A DNA stretch of 64,000 nucleotides from Desulforapulum autotrophicum (GTDB lineage: Bacteria; Desulfobacterota; Desulfobacteria; Desulfobacterales; Desulfolunaceae), in assembly GCA_020723285.1 (NCBI GenBank), contig DYJE01000010.1:62001-126000 (forward strand). The letters are read 5' to 3'. How positions within the stretch are numbered: the stretch's first letter is position 1; each line of letters opens with the position of its first letter. Below, piece after piece: positions 7,917-15,805 of this stretch. Below the pieces are notes generated by a model, which saw only the letters and a program-made list of their open reading frames with translations, did not search any database and was not told where the DNA came from. The translations under genes were made by a program, and so were the position numbers.

Positions 7917-9032
7917 TTACCACAACCACCCAGCGGAAATCTGGCCCACGTATCTGCGGTCTTCTGTCTGACCACCGATCACGCCCAGCTCCTCACCGTA
8001 TGTGGCCACATCCACTTTAAAAATTTTAAAATCCAGCGTAGCCCCCGCCGTTGCGTATCCCTGATTCAGACCCACTCTGGCGCTTAGAATGACTGGAAGT
8101 GCCACCTCGACCCCCATATGGATCTTTTTCTCATAAGATTCGTCACCGGTGAGGTTGTCCGTGATGTCGTGAATATCAAGGGTTTCTGTAAACCGAAGTC
8201 CGATGGCTTTCTGAGACAATGCGATCCCCGCATTGAACTGGGTTTTCTGGTCCGCCGCATCGCCAAATTTCATTTCAGGGATATTCTGGGCCACCACGGC
8301 CACATTCACCTGTGTAAAAGGCACGGCGTCGGTGGTATACAATGCGCCCAGGTCCAGGCCAATGGAGCTGCCTTCGACCATATCATCGTCGAGGGTGTCC
8401 TCGAAATCGTCATCGGCAATGACGTCTGCAGTATAAACAACGTTCAGTGAATTCCTGACGATGGCTTTGAGGGTGGCCCCAACGGACAAACCGCTGACCC
8501 CCGGTACGGGAATGCCCGCACCCAGCATCACACCGTAATCGGTAATGGCGTCAATCTGGGCTTCGGGCCACACAGGATTACGGATTCTCATATTGACATT
8601 TGCCTGGGCGATGGCGTCCACCATGATGCCGGCATTTCCGGCTTTGAAACCCAGATACGTATCCGTCGCCAGCTTGATATGGTTGTTGTCGCCGATGTAC
8701 TTGCGCATCATATCCGCCACAGCGGCACTGTCATCCATATCCACGTCCTGAAAATCGCTGAAAAGATCGATGGATTCATCTGAAACTTCCACCTGAGGAT
8801 TGAGAATACCCAATCCGAAGCCTTTGATCTGGGAAAGGCCCGCCGGATTGAAATAGATGGCGTTCTGATCGTCCGCCACGGCTGTAAAAGCGCCACCCAT
8901 GCCAAGGGTCCGGGTGCCACGGTGAAATCCCTGGTATTCGGCGGCGGGCGCAAGAGATACTGAGAAACATGCCATAACTGCCGCCGTCAAACAAAGAAGC
9001 AGTTTAGTCCGGATTCGTTTGGAAAAAATCAT
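7917..9032 (-). CDS. Outer-membrane beta-barrel protein, TraF/PorV/FadL-like
   Basis: Protein of 371 residues with a cleavable signal peptide (about 1-30, LLLCLTAAVMACFSVSLAPAAEY). The mature start has the hallmark of this barrel group, GTRTLGMGGAFTAVADDQNAIYFNPAGLSQI, also seen in FadL/PorV and the 'conjugal transfer TraF' families. The rest alternates beta-strand-like segments and acidic loops and ends in the aromatic VGQISAGWLW, as expected for outer-membrane insertion. It probably forms a pore or surface scaffold. Despite the TraF family name nothing here suggests conjugation. It follows the lipoprotein gene after 29 bases, so the two are likely one transcript. AAGGAG precedes ATG 9032. 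Confidence 0.8.
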   Translation of the reverse strand: MIFSKRIRTKLLLCLTAAVMACFSVSLAPAAEYQGFHRGTRTLGMGGAFTAVADDQNAIYFNPAGLSQIKGFGLGILNPQVEVSDESIDLFSDFQDVDMDDSAAVADMMRKYIGDNNHIKLATDTYLGFKAGNAGIMVDAIAQANVNMRIRNPVWPEAQIDAITDYGVMLGAGIPVPGVSGLSVGATLKAIVRNSLNVVYTADVIADDDFEDTLDDDMVEGSSIGLDLGALYTTDAVPFTQVNVAVVAQNIPEMKFGDAADQKTQFNAGIALSQKAIGLRFTETLDIHDITDNLTGDESYEKKIHMGVEVALPVILSARVGLNQGYATAGATLDFKIFKVDVATYGEELGVIGGQTEDRRYVGQISAGWLW

Positions 9033-9061
9033 AATTACGTCTCCTTGGTCTCCTGGTTGAT

Positions 9062-9871
9062 TTACATATTCGCAATGTAAAGGTTGAGTTCGTCAGCTGT
9101 CACATGATCGTTACTGTCGCTGTCCAGTTCATTTTTGAATTCGTTGTAATCGTCCAGCATGTCATTGTTCTCGTCAACGGCGTCGATTGCCACGCTGATA
9201 TAGTGAAGGTCCTCATCGATGCTGTCCAGATCGTCCTGCGTCGGCTCAACCGTGGGGAAAAGGTGACGGTTTGCCTTGATCCACTCTTCGGTCATGACAA
9301 TGGCCGCACAAATTTCACTGGAAGCGTTGTATTTGTTTGAGATCAGTTTGGCGAGAACCAGAACGGTCCGTGTCATAGACAGAAGGCCCAGCTGGAGCTT
9401 CTGACCTTCGGTCAGGTCGGCTATCCCGTTGGGTTTGAGATCCATAATCTGCTCGAAAAGCCCTATGGCTTCGTTGACCGCCGCCAGTTTGGCTTCGATA
9501 TCTTCGCATGACAGTTCATCGTTTTCGTTACCGATAATCGTTCCGATGATGTCGACACTTCCCTCCTTCCCTTCGTCGTCAAGTTCGTCCATGGTCGCAA
9601 TGATGTTCAGGGTGTCCATGTTGAGTTCGCCGCCGGCGATGGCGTTACTCAGGTATTCAAGAACCATTTCCGTCTGGGGGAGCGATTCGAGAATAGCCCG
9701 TGCCTGAGCATAATTTCCATGATCAAGTGCGATGCGGGCTTCTTCCAGCTTGGCGTCAAACGAATCGCCGTTGTCGCAACTCACCAGAAATCCTCCTGCT
9801 GCAATCACCAGGACCGAGAGCGTTGCACAAAAAAGCATTCTTTTTTTCAAAAATCTGAATATACTGCTCAT
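9062..9871 (-). CDS. Lipoprotein with TPR-like N-terminus and C-terminal EF-hand-like repeats
   Basis: About 269 residues. The ATG at 9871 was chosen because AAGGAGG lies 9 bases ahead, whereas the ATG at 9880 touches it. The signal peptide ends in a lipobox (GGFLVSC; Cys about residue 32). A TPR-like helical pair follows (LEEARIALDHGNYAQARAIL), then a helical middle domain. The C-terminus has two acidic loops resembling EF-hands, DAVDENNDMLDDYNEF and DSDSNDHVTADEL, so calcium binding is plausible. It is the first gene of a pair with the outer-membrane barrel gene. I do not recognise a named family; it is probably an outer-membrane lipoprotein partner of that barrel. Confidence 0.75.
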   Translation of the reverse strand: MSSIFRFLKKRMLFCATLSVLVIAAGGFLVSCDNGDSFDAKLEEARIALDHGNYAQARAILESLPQTEMVLEYLSNAIAGGELNMDTLNIIATMDELDDEGKEGSVDIIGTIIGNENDELSCEDIEAKLAAVNEAIGLFEQIMDLKPNGIADLTEGQKLQLGLLSMTRTVLVLAKLISNKYNASSEICAAIVMTEEWIKANRHLFPTVEPTQDDLDSIDEDLHYISVAIDAVDENNDMLDDYNEFKNELDSDSNDHVTADELNLYIANM

Positions 9872-10086
9872 ATTTCCCATCCTCCTTTTTGGTTATGACC
9901 ATTGATTACGTCTTAAAAAACATACGTTTATAATAATTGACCGGTTGATAATAACCTCTCCATTGATAGTTTTGACAGCGATCTGACAGTCATGGGGCTT
10001 CACATTATTATGCCATGATTTAACACTTATCGGCAACTCACAGCTGCATATTGAACACATTCACCCAAAATATGTTCAGACTGAAA

Positions 10087-10515
10087 TTATCCGCCACTCA
10101 TTCCCAGATAATCCAGAACACGCTGAAACGTGACCCTGTTGCTTCCCCAAAGCAACATATCGGGGACGGCCAGCGGCTCCACCCACATATAAGCGGTATG
10201 CTCATCCGACAGAATCACGTCAAAACCCTCCCTCTCATTGATAAAAATTGATTTGTGAAGGTCTCTGTCGTCGGAGTAAACCCTGTAATCATGGAGAATA
10301 AGTTTGAGGTTTTCTTTCTCGACAGCCCCCCCCGTTTCTTCCCTGATTTCCCTGATACAGGCCTCAAACCGGTCTTCACCGTCCTCGATACCCCCGGTGA
10401 CCGGCTGCCAGTACTCTTTATGCCTGTCCGTCTCCGGGCATTTAAGAAGGAGAAAACGAATTCTGGTTCTGTCGAAGATCCAGCATTCTATGCTGTGTTT
10501 TACAAAGTGCGGCAT
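10087..10515 (-). CDS. Nudix hydrolase
   Basis: Compact 142-residue protein with a full Nudix box at about residues 41-63: GGIEDGEDRFEAC followed by IREIREETGG, matching Gx5Ex7REUxEExGU. It hydrolyses a nucleoside diphosphate linked to another group; the substrate cannot be told from sequence. The start HSIECWIFDR and WQPVTGG resemble the dihydroneopterin-triphosphatase-like subgroup, but only loosely. It is separated from the next minus-strand gene by 45 bases, suggesting cotranscription with the cyclase gene. Confidence 0.9.
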   Translation of the reverse strand: MPHFVKHSIECWIFDRTRIRFLLLKCPETDRHKEYWQPVTGGIEDGEDRFEACIREIREETGGAVEKENLKLILHDYRVYSDDRDLHKSIFINEREGFDVILSDEHTAYMWVEPLAVPDMLLWGSNRVTFQRVLDYLGMSGG

Positions 10516-10560
10516 GGCGGCATCCCCATCTGCATTTTCGATTCATTGATCACACGATGA

Positions 10561-11325
10561 TCATTCTGGAATAATGGCCACCACCCGTGCAGGCCCCGCT
10601 GAAGCTCCTTTGATTTTCAAAGGGAAACAGCACACCGTGAAGCCGTGCGGTGGAAGACTGTCGAGATTGGTCAGCCGCTCCATATGGCAGTATTCTATTT
10701 CAACGCCCAGGTAATGGGCTTCCCAGAAAAGATTCGGGTTGGATGTATTTTTCGCTTTTTCGGCAAGAAGGGGAAGAGGCAGATCCCAACCCCAGGAATC
10801 GATCCCGGTCACCTTGACTCCGTGATCCAAGATAAACCGGGTGGCCTCGGAGGTCATTCCAGGCCCTTTGAAAAAATATTCGGGCGTTCCCAGCATCCTG
10901 TCGTTCCCGGTTTTTACCAGAACGATATCCATGGGTTTCAATGTGTAATCCATACGGGCAAGGGCTCCTTTCACATCTTCTGCGGAAATGCCTTCGCCGT
11001 GGGTTTTATGGCTCATGTCAAGCACCACACCATGGCCCATGCACCATTCCAGAGGGATCTCATCGATGGTTTTCGCTTTCTTCCCTTCGGACAGGGGCCC
11101 GTAATGCCACGGGGCGTCCAAATGGGTGGTCCCGTGAGTTGAAATTTTTATCACATCGTTAGCCCAGCCCAGCCTGTTCTTGAGAAGCGAGGGAAAAAGC
11201 CGGAGCACCAGAAAAACGGCAAGTGCCCCGAACCGGTGGCTCTGGCGAATCACCTTGTTTCTGGCCCACCAGGGTGCCCAGCTCTTGTCGTTGTCGAGTG
11301 TCACCGAAAGGTCAATGATTCGCAT
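10561..11325 (-). CDS. Cyclase/kynurenine-formamidase-family metal hydrolase
   Basis: Protein of 254 residues of the cyclase (KynB-like) family. It carries the metal-binding motif HGTTHLDAPWHY (about residues 64-75), equivalent to HGTHxDxPxH, and a downstream GIDSWGWD loop and WEAHYLGVEIEY near the C-terminus. Members are Zn- or Mn-dependent amidases, isatin hydrolases or cyclases; the substrate is unknown here and there are no tryptophan-catabolism neighbours. It begins with IIDLSVTLD, the usual family start. It is 18 bases from the AAA ATPase gene upstream and probably cotranscribed with it. Confidence 0.88.
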   Translation of the reverse strand: MRIIDLSVTLDNDKSWAPWWARNKVIRQSHRFGALAVFLVLRLFPSLLKNRLGWANDVIKISTHGTTHLDAPWHYGPLSEGKKAKTIDEIPLEWCMGHGVVLDMSHKTHGEGISAEDVKGALARMDYTLKPMDIVLVKTGNDRMLGTPEYFFKGPGMTSEATRFILDHGVKVTGIDSWGWDLPLPLLAEKAKNTSNPNLFWEAHYLGVEIEYCHMERLTNLDSLPPHGFTVCCFPLKIKGASAGPARVVAIIPE

Positions 11326-11343
11326 GGAATTAAACGTCTTTGA

Positions 11344-12078
11344 TCAAAAAAAATGTTTGAAAAACGAGGCCAGCTTACCGCCGTCCTTCGTTTTCTGATT
11401 GAAAATCCTCGCCGCCATTTCGTTAATCCCCCCGGGATAACCTCCGGATTCGTCGTATATCCAGTCCAGCTCGGCTGTTGAGAAAACCTTTGAACTTTTG
11501 AACTCCACGGAATCCAGCCGTTTCAAAATGTATGTTTCCGCTTCGATCCGGGAAAGACGGGGCATGAACACCTGGTCCACAACGTGGTCTTCCGGAAGGA
11601 TTTCAGAGAGCTCGTCCATTTGCTGAAGAAGAGAGGCTTCGGCGAAAAACACGAGCTGATCCATCTGCCTTTCTCCACCGTCAAGCCCGGTCTGTCGAAG
11701 AAGGAAAAGAAGTTCGTCAATGTCCAGGTTTTGTGCGTCATCCATCATGAGGGCCGTTTTTTCGTCGGTGCTGTAAAGAAAAGCTTTGTGTTCCCTCAAT
11801 GGACCTGGCTTACCGAAGCTTTCGGTGGCGTCCATATCCCTGGGGATGACTTTACAGGCTTTCCAGAGATGGGGCTCGTCTGCCAGAAACTGTTTCATCA
11901 TCAGGGTTTTCCCGCTCCCGAAATCTCCGAGAACGAGAAGGATGGAACACGGCCCGCCAAAAGACCGTGTGAGAACCTCAAGGCAATGACTCATGGCCGG
12001 GTACGGATAAAATGAAACATCGTTGACCGGTGATAAAAACGGATTTTTCTGATGTTGAGAATGTTTGGTTCGCGCCAT
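11344..12078 (-). CDS. ExeA/MshM-like AAA+ ATPase
   Basis: ATPase of 244 residues from ATG 12078 (MARTKHSQH; an in-frame start further upstream is less likely). Walker A is GDFGSGKTLMM (about residue 50), Walker B is ALMMDDAQNLD (about 118). An arginine/sensor region PRLSRIEAETYILKRL and a C-terminal winged segment ESGGYPGGINEMAARIF follow. This is the arrangement of ExeA/GspA/MshM and DamX-associated AAA proteins, with the small size of the ATPase domain alone. No secretion or pilus genes are nearby. The large histidine kinase lies 110 bases upstream on the same strand, so a shared signalling role is possible but not shown. Confidence 0.75.
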   Translation of the reverse strand: MARTKHSQHQKNPFLSPVNDVSFYPYPAMSHCLEVLTRSFGGPCSILLVLGDFGSGKTLMMKQFLADEPHLWKACKVIPRDMDATESFGKPGPLREHKAFLYSTDEKTALMMDDAQNLDIDELLFLLRQTGLDGGERQMDQLVFFAEASLLQQMDELSEILPEDHVVDQVFMPRLSRIEAETYILKRLDSVEFKSSKVFSTAELDWIYDESGGYPGGINEMAARIFNQKTKDGGKLASFFKHFF

Positions 12079-12187
12079 GTTAAACGTCTGATTCGTTGTC
12101 GCCGACCGGCATGCCACCGGATCGGCCGGGTTTCAGATCGGTGGGAAAGTCAACGTTTCACACAGTACCGGGACCAGACCTCATCAA

Positions 12188-14965
12188 TCATGGCATTCCG
12201 GTTTCCCCTTTGTGAACGGAGCTGTCTTTCCAGCTTTCAAGACCATGACTGTAAGGCAGCTTGACGAGAATCATCGTTCCTTCCCCCCCCCGTGAACGGA
12301 TGGAAAACTCGCCTTTAAGCAGTTTCACCCGTTCCTCCATACTTTTCAGTCCCATCCTTTTTTCGTTCAGAGCCTGGGCAATCCGGAATTCCGGATCGAA
12401 ACCGTTGCCGTCATCCTCAATTCGCAGAATGATTTCGGGGAACGAGGCCACAAGTCGGATGGTGACAAGAGTCGCGCCGGAATGTTTCCTCACGTTGTTG
12501 AGCGCTTCTTGAATGAGCCGATATAAATTGATTTCCGTGTCAAAGTCAAGATCCAGTTTATCAAGGCCTGCGGAATAGAAATCCACCGAAATCCGGTTGC
12601 TTTCCGTAAACTCCGTGCAATACTGGGCCAGGGTTCTCACAAGGCCGAGCTGATCGAGGCTCGGCGGTCTCAAATCATAGGCCAGGTCCCTGATGGATGA
12701 TATGGCCCGTTTGAGAACCTTTGAGAACTTCATGGTCCGACGGCGGACCTCATGGGGAATTTCCTGGAAACCTTCGAAAAGGGTATCGCTGCTGATGATA
12801 AGAGAGGCCAGATCCTGCGCCACATTGTCGTGCAGGTCCCTTGCTATGCGCTGCCGTTCATTTTCCTGAGCCTTGATGATCTCCTGGGTCAGAACCTGGA
12901 TGTGCTTTTCCGCTTTTTTCGCATCGGTGATATCACGGGTATAAAGGGCCAGCCTGTCAACACGGCCATCGGCACCGAACACAGGATAAATGGTGTTGTC
13001 GTAGTGCCGTTCACTTTCGGCATCCTCGTCTTCGAACCTGACGGGTTTCCCGGTAAGCACCACTTTTTTGATCTGCATCATCCGGTGTTCGGTGAGTTTC
13101 GCGTCGAGAAAGCCGGTGATGTTTTCATGACGAAGGGATGAGGGACTCCGGCCAAAACGTCTGGCAAATGTTTCATTGGCAGACAGAATGGTACCGTCGC
13201 TGGAGATCAGAAGGGATGAATCACTGGTGGCGTTCAAAAGAGCCCGTGCGATTTCTTCACTTTGAATCAGGGCGGACTGGTTCTTTTCACGTTCACGGAA
13301 AAGATCGTCGATATCCATCTTAACCAGGGAAATGGCGTCGTAAACCAGCTTGAACGGATGATCGGGCTCGATATCCACCAGATCCGAATCAAAACCGTCC
13401 ACCTCCCAGTTGATGTTGCCAAGGAAATAGATCAGTTCATCGGCGTAGATCTTGATCTTGTCCATTTCAACGGCCTGTGGAAGACCGCCGGGCCGTTTTT
13501 CACAAGGAACGTTTTTTTCCTTGTCCGTTGTAATCCACTGTATCGCTTCTTCAGGAGACTCTGAGATATGGATTTTCATGGGTCGCAGATACGACGATAT
13601 GCTGAGTCCGGCCCTTACGGTCCGATCCCCCCCATACATGACATTCATCTGGCAATGCGGCCGGTTTTCGATAAATTCAGACCATTTTTTGAAATATGTT
13701 TTCCGTGTTTTCAGGTCCAGGCCTTCAATTTCTTTCAATCCCTGGAGAAAATAATGGGGTTTTTCATGGAGCCCGGTGGATTCCAGAACCTGCGCCTGGA
13801 GTTCGAAAACCTCGTCCATGTTATCTATCCTGAGGCGTCCGAGGGACACCCTGTGGACCACATTGCTGTCGATCACTTCAAAGGCCACACTGTAATCCCC
13901 GAAATTCCTGCCCCATTCCTTGCGAGTGGTCACATTGCGGGTGCCTTCGTGGGTATACCCCTTGCTTTTAAGGGTATTGACCGCCGTTTTAAGCGCCTGA
14001 TCATAATCACCGCAGGCCTGTGTCACGCCACGGGTCAGTTTTCCCATCCGCCGGATGGCCAGGGCGGCCAGGGGCAGTTTGGGGATATTGTATGCGATAC
14101 TTTTCAACACCCTTTTTTTATCTTCCCGGCTGTCGAAACGCATGTTTCTGTTGAACCGCATGAAGGTCCGGTGATCGACCCCCTTATAATTCCTTATTTC
14201 CACATAAGGTTCCACAGGAGCAAGCATGGCCGACAGAACTCTTTCCCGCTTGTCCTGGAATTTTTCGAACAGCTCCGTATCCATGGAAATCCAGCCATGA
14301 AATTCCGTGTGAAGAATCCGGTTGCCGATGAACCTGAAGGTCACGGCAGGCCCCCCCAGATCCATGCGTGTCCATTCCGTTTTTTCCGTAAGGGTCATGC
14401 CCGATACCGGGCATCGCACCTTTTCGCAGCTGAGCCTGGGAATGCTGTCGATTTCAGGCCCTTTCAGTTTTCGTTCTGAATTCAAAATTTCCACGGCGCG
14501 CTTAAGAGCTGAAGGAATATCCTTTTCCACCATGCCGTTGTATTTCACAAGCTTTAAACGGCTGCTCAACCTGATGGCCAGCATGATCAGCGGAGAAACT
14601 GTACAGATGATCAGGGCCATCATCTGTTTCTGGCTTTCCAGGAATTTCATGTAGTATTTTTTGCAGTCGGTGGTGAGGTTCTTGAGTTCGGTAAAATCCT
14701 CGACGTACACGAATTTCTTGTCTGCGCCAAAGGCCTCGTGAATCACCCGATTCATGAATCGGGTGGCGGAAATCACAGAAGTCAGATCCGATTCCCCGGT
14801 GATCTTTCCCATCAGAATCCGTTCGCCCACGATACTGACGGACATGTAATAGTTGCTGCCCAGTTTCACGTCAAGCCAGTCTGAGCGTGTGTAGACAGGC
14901 AGACCGGTGACAGGGCATGTTGATGTGATCCCATGTCCGCCGCTCATGTTGAAAGCCGATTCCAT
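12188..14965 (-). CDS. Histidine kinase (HisKA_3) with three tandem copies of an unfamiliar N-terminal module
   Basis: A 925-residue kinase without obvious signal peptide. Residues about 18-500 are three related units of about 150. Units 1 and 2 open with CPVTG or CPVSG followed by W, a G, a strand ending in (I/V)G(E/N)RIL, a helical stretch, YVEI/FVYVEDF, and a hydrophobic patch before A(L)K.AV. Unit 3 (REWGRNFGDYSVAFEV) is more diverged. A PAS domain follows (about 575-690), then the dimerisation helix ERQRIARDLHDNVAQDLASL with the phospho-His near 711, and an HATPase domain (EALNNVRKHSG, DDGNGFDP, GLKSMEERVKLLKG). HisKA_3 kinases usually phosphorylate NarL-type regulators; none is adjacent. 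AAAGG precedes ATG 14965. Confidence 0.88.
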   Translation of the reverse strand: MESAFNMSGGHGITSTCPVTGLPVYTRSDWLDVKLGSNYYMSVSIVGERILMGKITGESDLTSVISATRFMNRVIHEAFGADKKFVYVEDFTELKNLTTDCKKYYMKFLESQKQMMALIICTVSPLIMLAIRLSSRLKLVKYNGMVEKDIPSALKRAVEILNSERKLKGPEIDSIPRLSCEKVRCPVSGMTLTEKTEWTRMDLGGPAVTFRFIGNRILHTEFHGWISMDTELFEKFQDKRERVLSAMLAPVEPYVEIRNYKGVDHRTFMRFNRNMRFDSREDKKRVLKSIAYNIPKLPLAALAIRRMGKLTRGVTQACGDYDQALKTAVNTLKSKGYTHEGTRNVTTRKEWGRNFGDYSVAFEVIDSNVVHRVSLGRLRIDNMDEVFELQAQVLESTGLHEKPHYFLQGLKEIEGLDLKTRKTYFKKWSEFIENRPHCQMNVMYGGDRTVRAGLSISSYLRPMKIHISESPEEAIQWITTDKEKNVPCEKRPGGLPQAVEMDKIKIYADELIYFLGNINWEVDGFDSDLVDIEPDHPFKLVYDAISLVKMDIDDLFREREKNQSALIQSEEIARALLNATSDSSLLISSDGTILSANETFARRFGRSPSSLRHENITGFLDAKLTEHRMMQIKKVVLTGKPVRFEDEDAESERHYDNTIYPVFGADGRVDRLALYTRDITDAKKAEKHIQVLTQEIIKAQENERQRIARDLHDNVAQDLASLIISSDTLFEGFQEIPHEVRRRTMKFSKVLKRAISSIRDLAYDLRPPSLDQLGLVRTLAQYCTEFTESNRISVDFYSAGLDKLDLDFDTEINLYRLIQEALNNVRKHSGATLVTIRLVASFPEIILRIEDDGNGFDPEFRIAQALNEKRMGLKSMEERVKLLKGEFSIRSRGGEGTMILVKLPYSHGLESWKDSSVHKGETGMP

Positions 14966-15178
14966 GATTGCCTTTCATTCATTTTCTGTTCATTCTTCAC
15001 TGAAGAACAATATATCAAGATTAGCACCATCAATGACTACATGCCGAACCCCGTGGTTGTCAAACAAATTTTTACCTTCAACGCCCATATACCGGAATTT
15101 ATTGACACCTTTTTACCATGCTGATATTCCAGAGCCAATAATCGAGGGATCACTGACAAAAACCAGGGTATGAACAAC

Positions 15179-15598
15179 ATGAAACGAATCTGTGTGATCG
15201 ACGGACAGGGCGGGGGTATCGGCAGCACCATCATCAAGAGACTGAAAGACGTTTTTGGAGAAACGGTGGAAATCATCGCCCTCGGGACCAACGCCGTGGC
15301 CACGGCCCAGATGCTCAAATCCGGGGCGAACAAAGGTGCTTCGGGTGAAAACGCCATATCCAGGACCGTCATGCAGGCCGATTTCATTACGGGCCCCGTG
15401 GGCATCATCGTGGCCCACGCCCTGATGGGGGAAGTATCGCCGGCCATCGCAGCCGCCGTCGCCGGGAGCCAGGCCAGAAAAGTGTTGCTGCCTCTTTCAC
15501 AGGACAACGTCCATTTTGTGGGTATTGTGGACAGCCCCCTGCCCCATCTGGTGGATGAACTCGTGGAAAAACACCTCAAGCTTTTTATCCGGGAATAA
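15179..15598 (+). CDS. DUF3842 family protein
   Basis: Protein of 139 residues starting ICVIDGQGGGIGSTIIKRL, a glycine-rich beta-alpha-beta loop reminiscent of a nucleotide-binding fold and diagnostic of DUF3842. It continues with EIIALGTNAVATAQMLKSGA and ITGPVGIIVAHALMGEVSPAIAAAV. ATG 15179 was preferred to 15170 because the AGGG at 15165-15168 is correctly spaced from it. Function is unknown. It is 11 bases upstream of CooT; the two genes are commonly neighbours in anaerobes (from memory of the families), suggesting a role in nickel or CO dehydrogenase metabolism. Confidence 0.88.
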   Translation: MKRICVIDGQGGGIGSTIIKRLKDVFGETVEIIALGTNAVATAQMLKSGANKGASGENAISRTVMQADFITGPVGIIVAHALMGEVSPAIAAAVAGSQARKVLLPLSQDNVHFVGIVDSPLPHLVDELVEKHLKLFIRE

Positions 15599-15609
15599 GG
15601 AGACAACCC

Positions 15610-15804
15610 ATGTGTGAAGCCAGCGCTTATGTCATCACCGAAGAAGAACCCGTACTCCTCATGGATTTTGTTGACAAGGTCCTTCCAGACGAAGCGGGAA
15701 TTCGCCTGATCAACATTTTCGGAGATCAGAAAATCATAAAGGGAAAGATCCACTCCCTTTCCCTTGTTGACCACCGGATCTACATTGAAGAGAACAAGTC
15801 CTGA
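15610..15804 (+). CDS. CooT-family nickel-binding protein
   Basis: A 64-residue protein beginning MCEASAYV. The Cys at position 2 is the nickel ligand described for Rhodospirillum rubrum CooT, where two subunits share one Ni(II). The rest (DKVLPDEAGIRLINIFGDQKIIKGKI) is the compact beta barrel of the family. CooT supports insertion of nickel into CO dehydrogenase, although many homologues lie away from cooS, as here. A good AAGGAG lies just upstream of ATG 15610, and the spacing shows cotranscription with the DUF3842 gene. Confidence 0.9.
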   Translation: MCEASAYVITEEEPVLLMDFVDKVLPDEAGIRLINIFGDQKIIKGKIHSLSLVDHRIYIEENKS

Positions 15805-15805
15805 T

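Noticed and set aside
7917-9032. Interpretation as a conjugation gene because of the TraF family name
   Set aside because: No other transfer genes; the sequence is an outer-membrane barrel of the FadL/PorV-like group.
13568-14479. Open frame on the plus strand within the 925-residue kinase gene
   Set aside because: Antisense to a strongly supported coding region; no motif.
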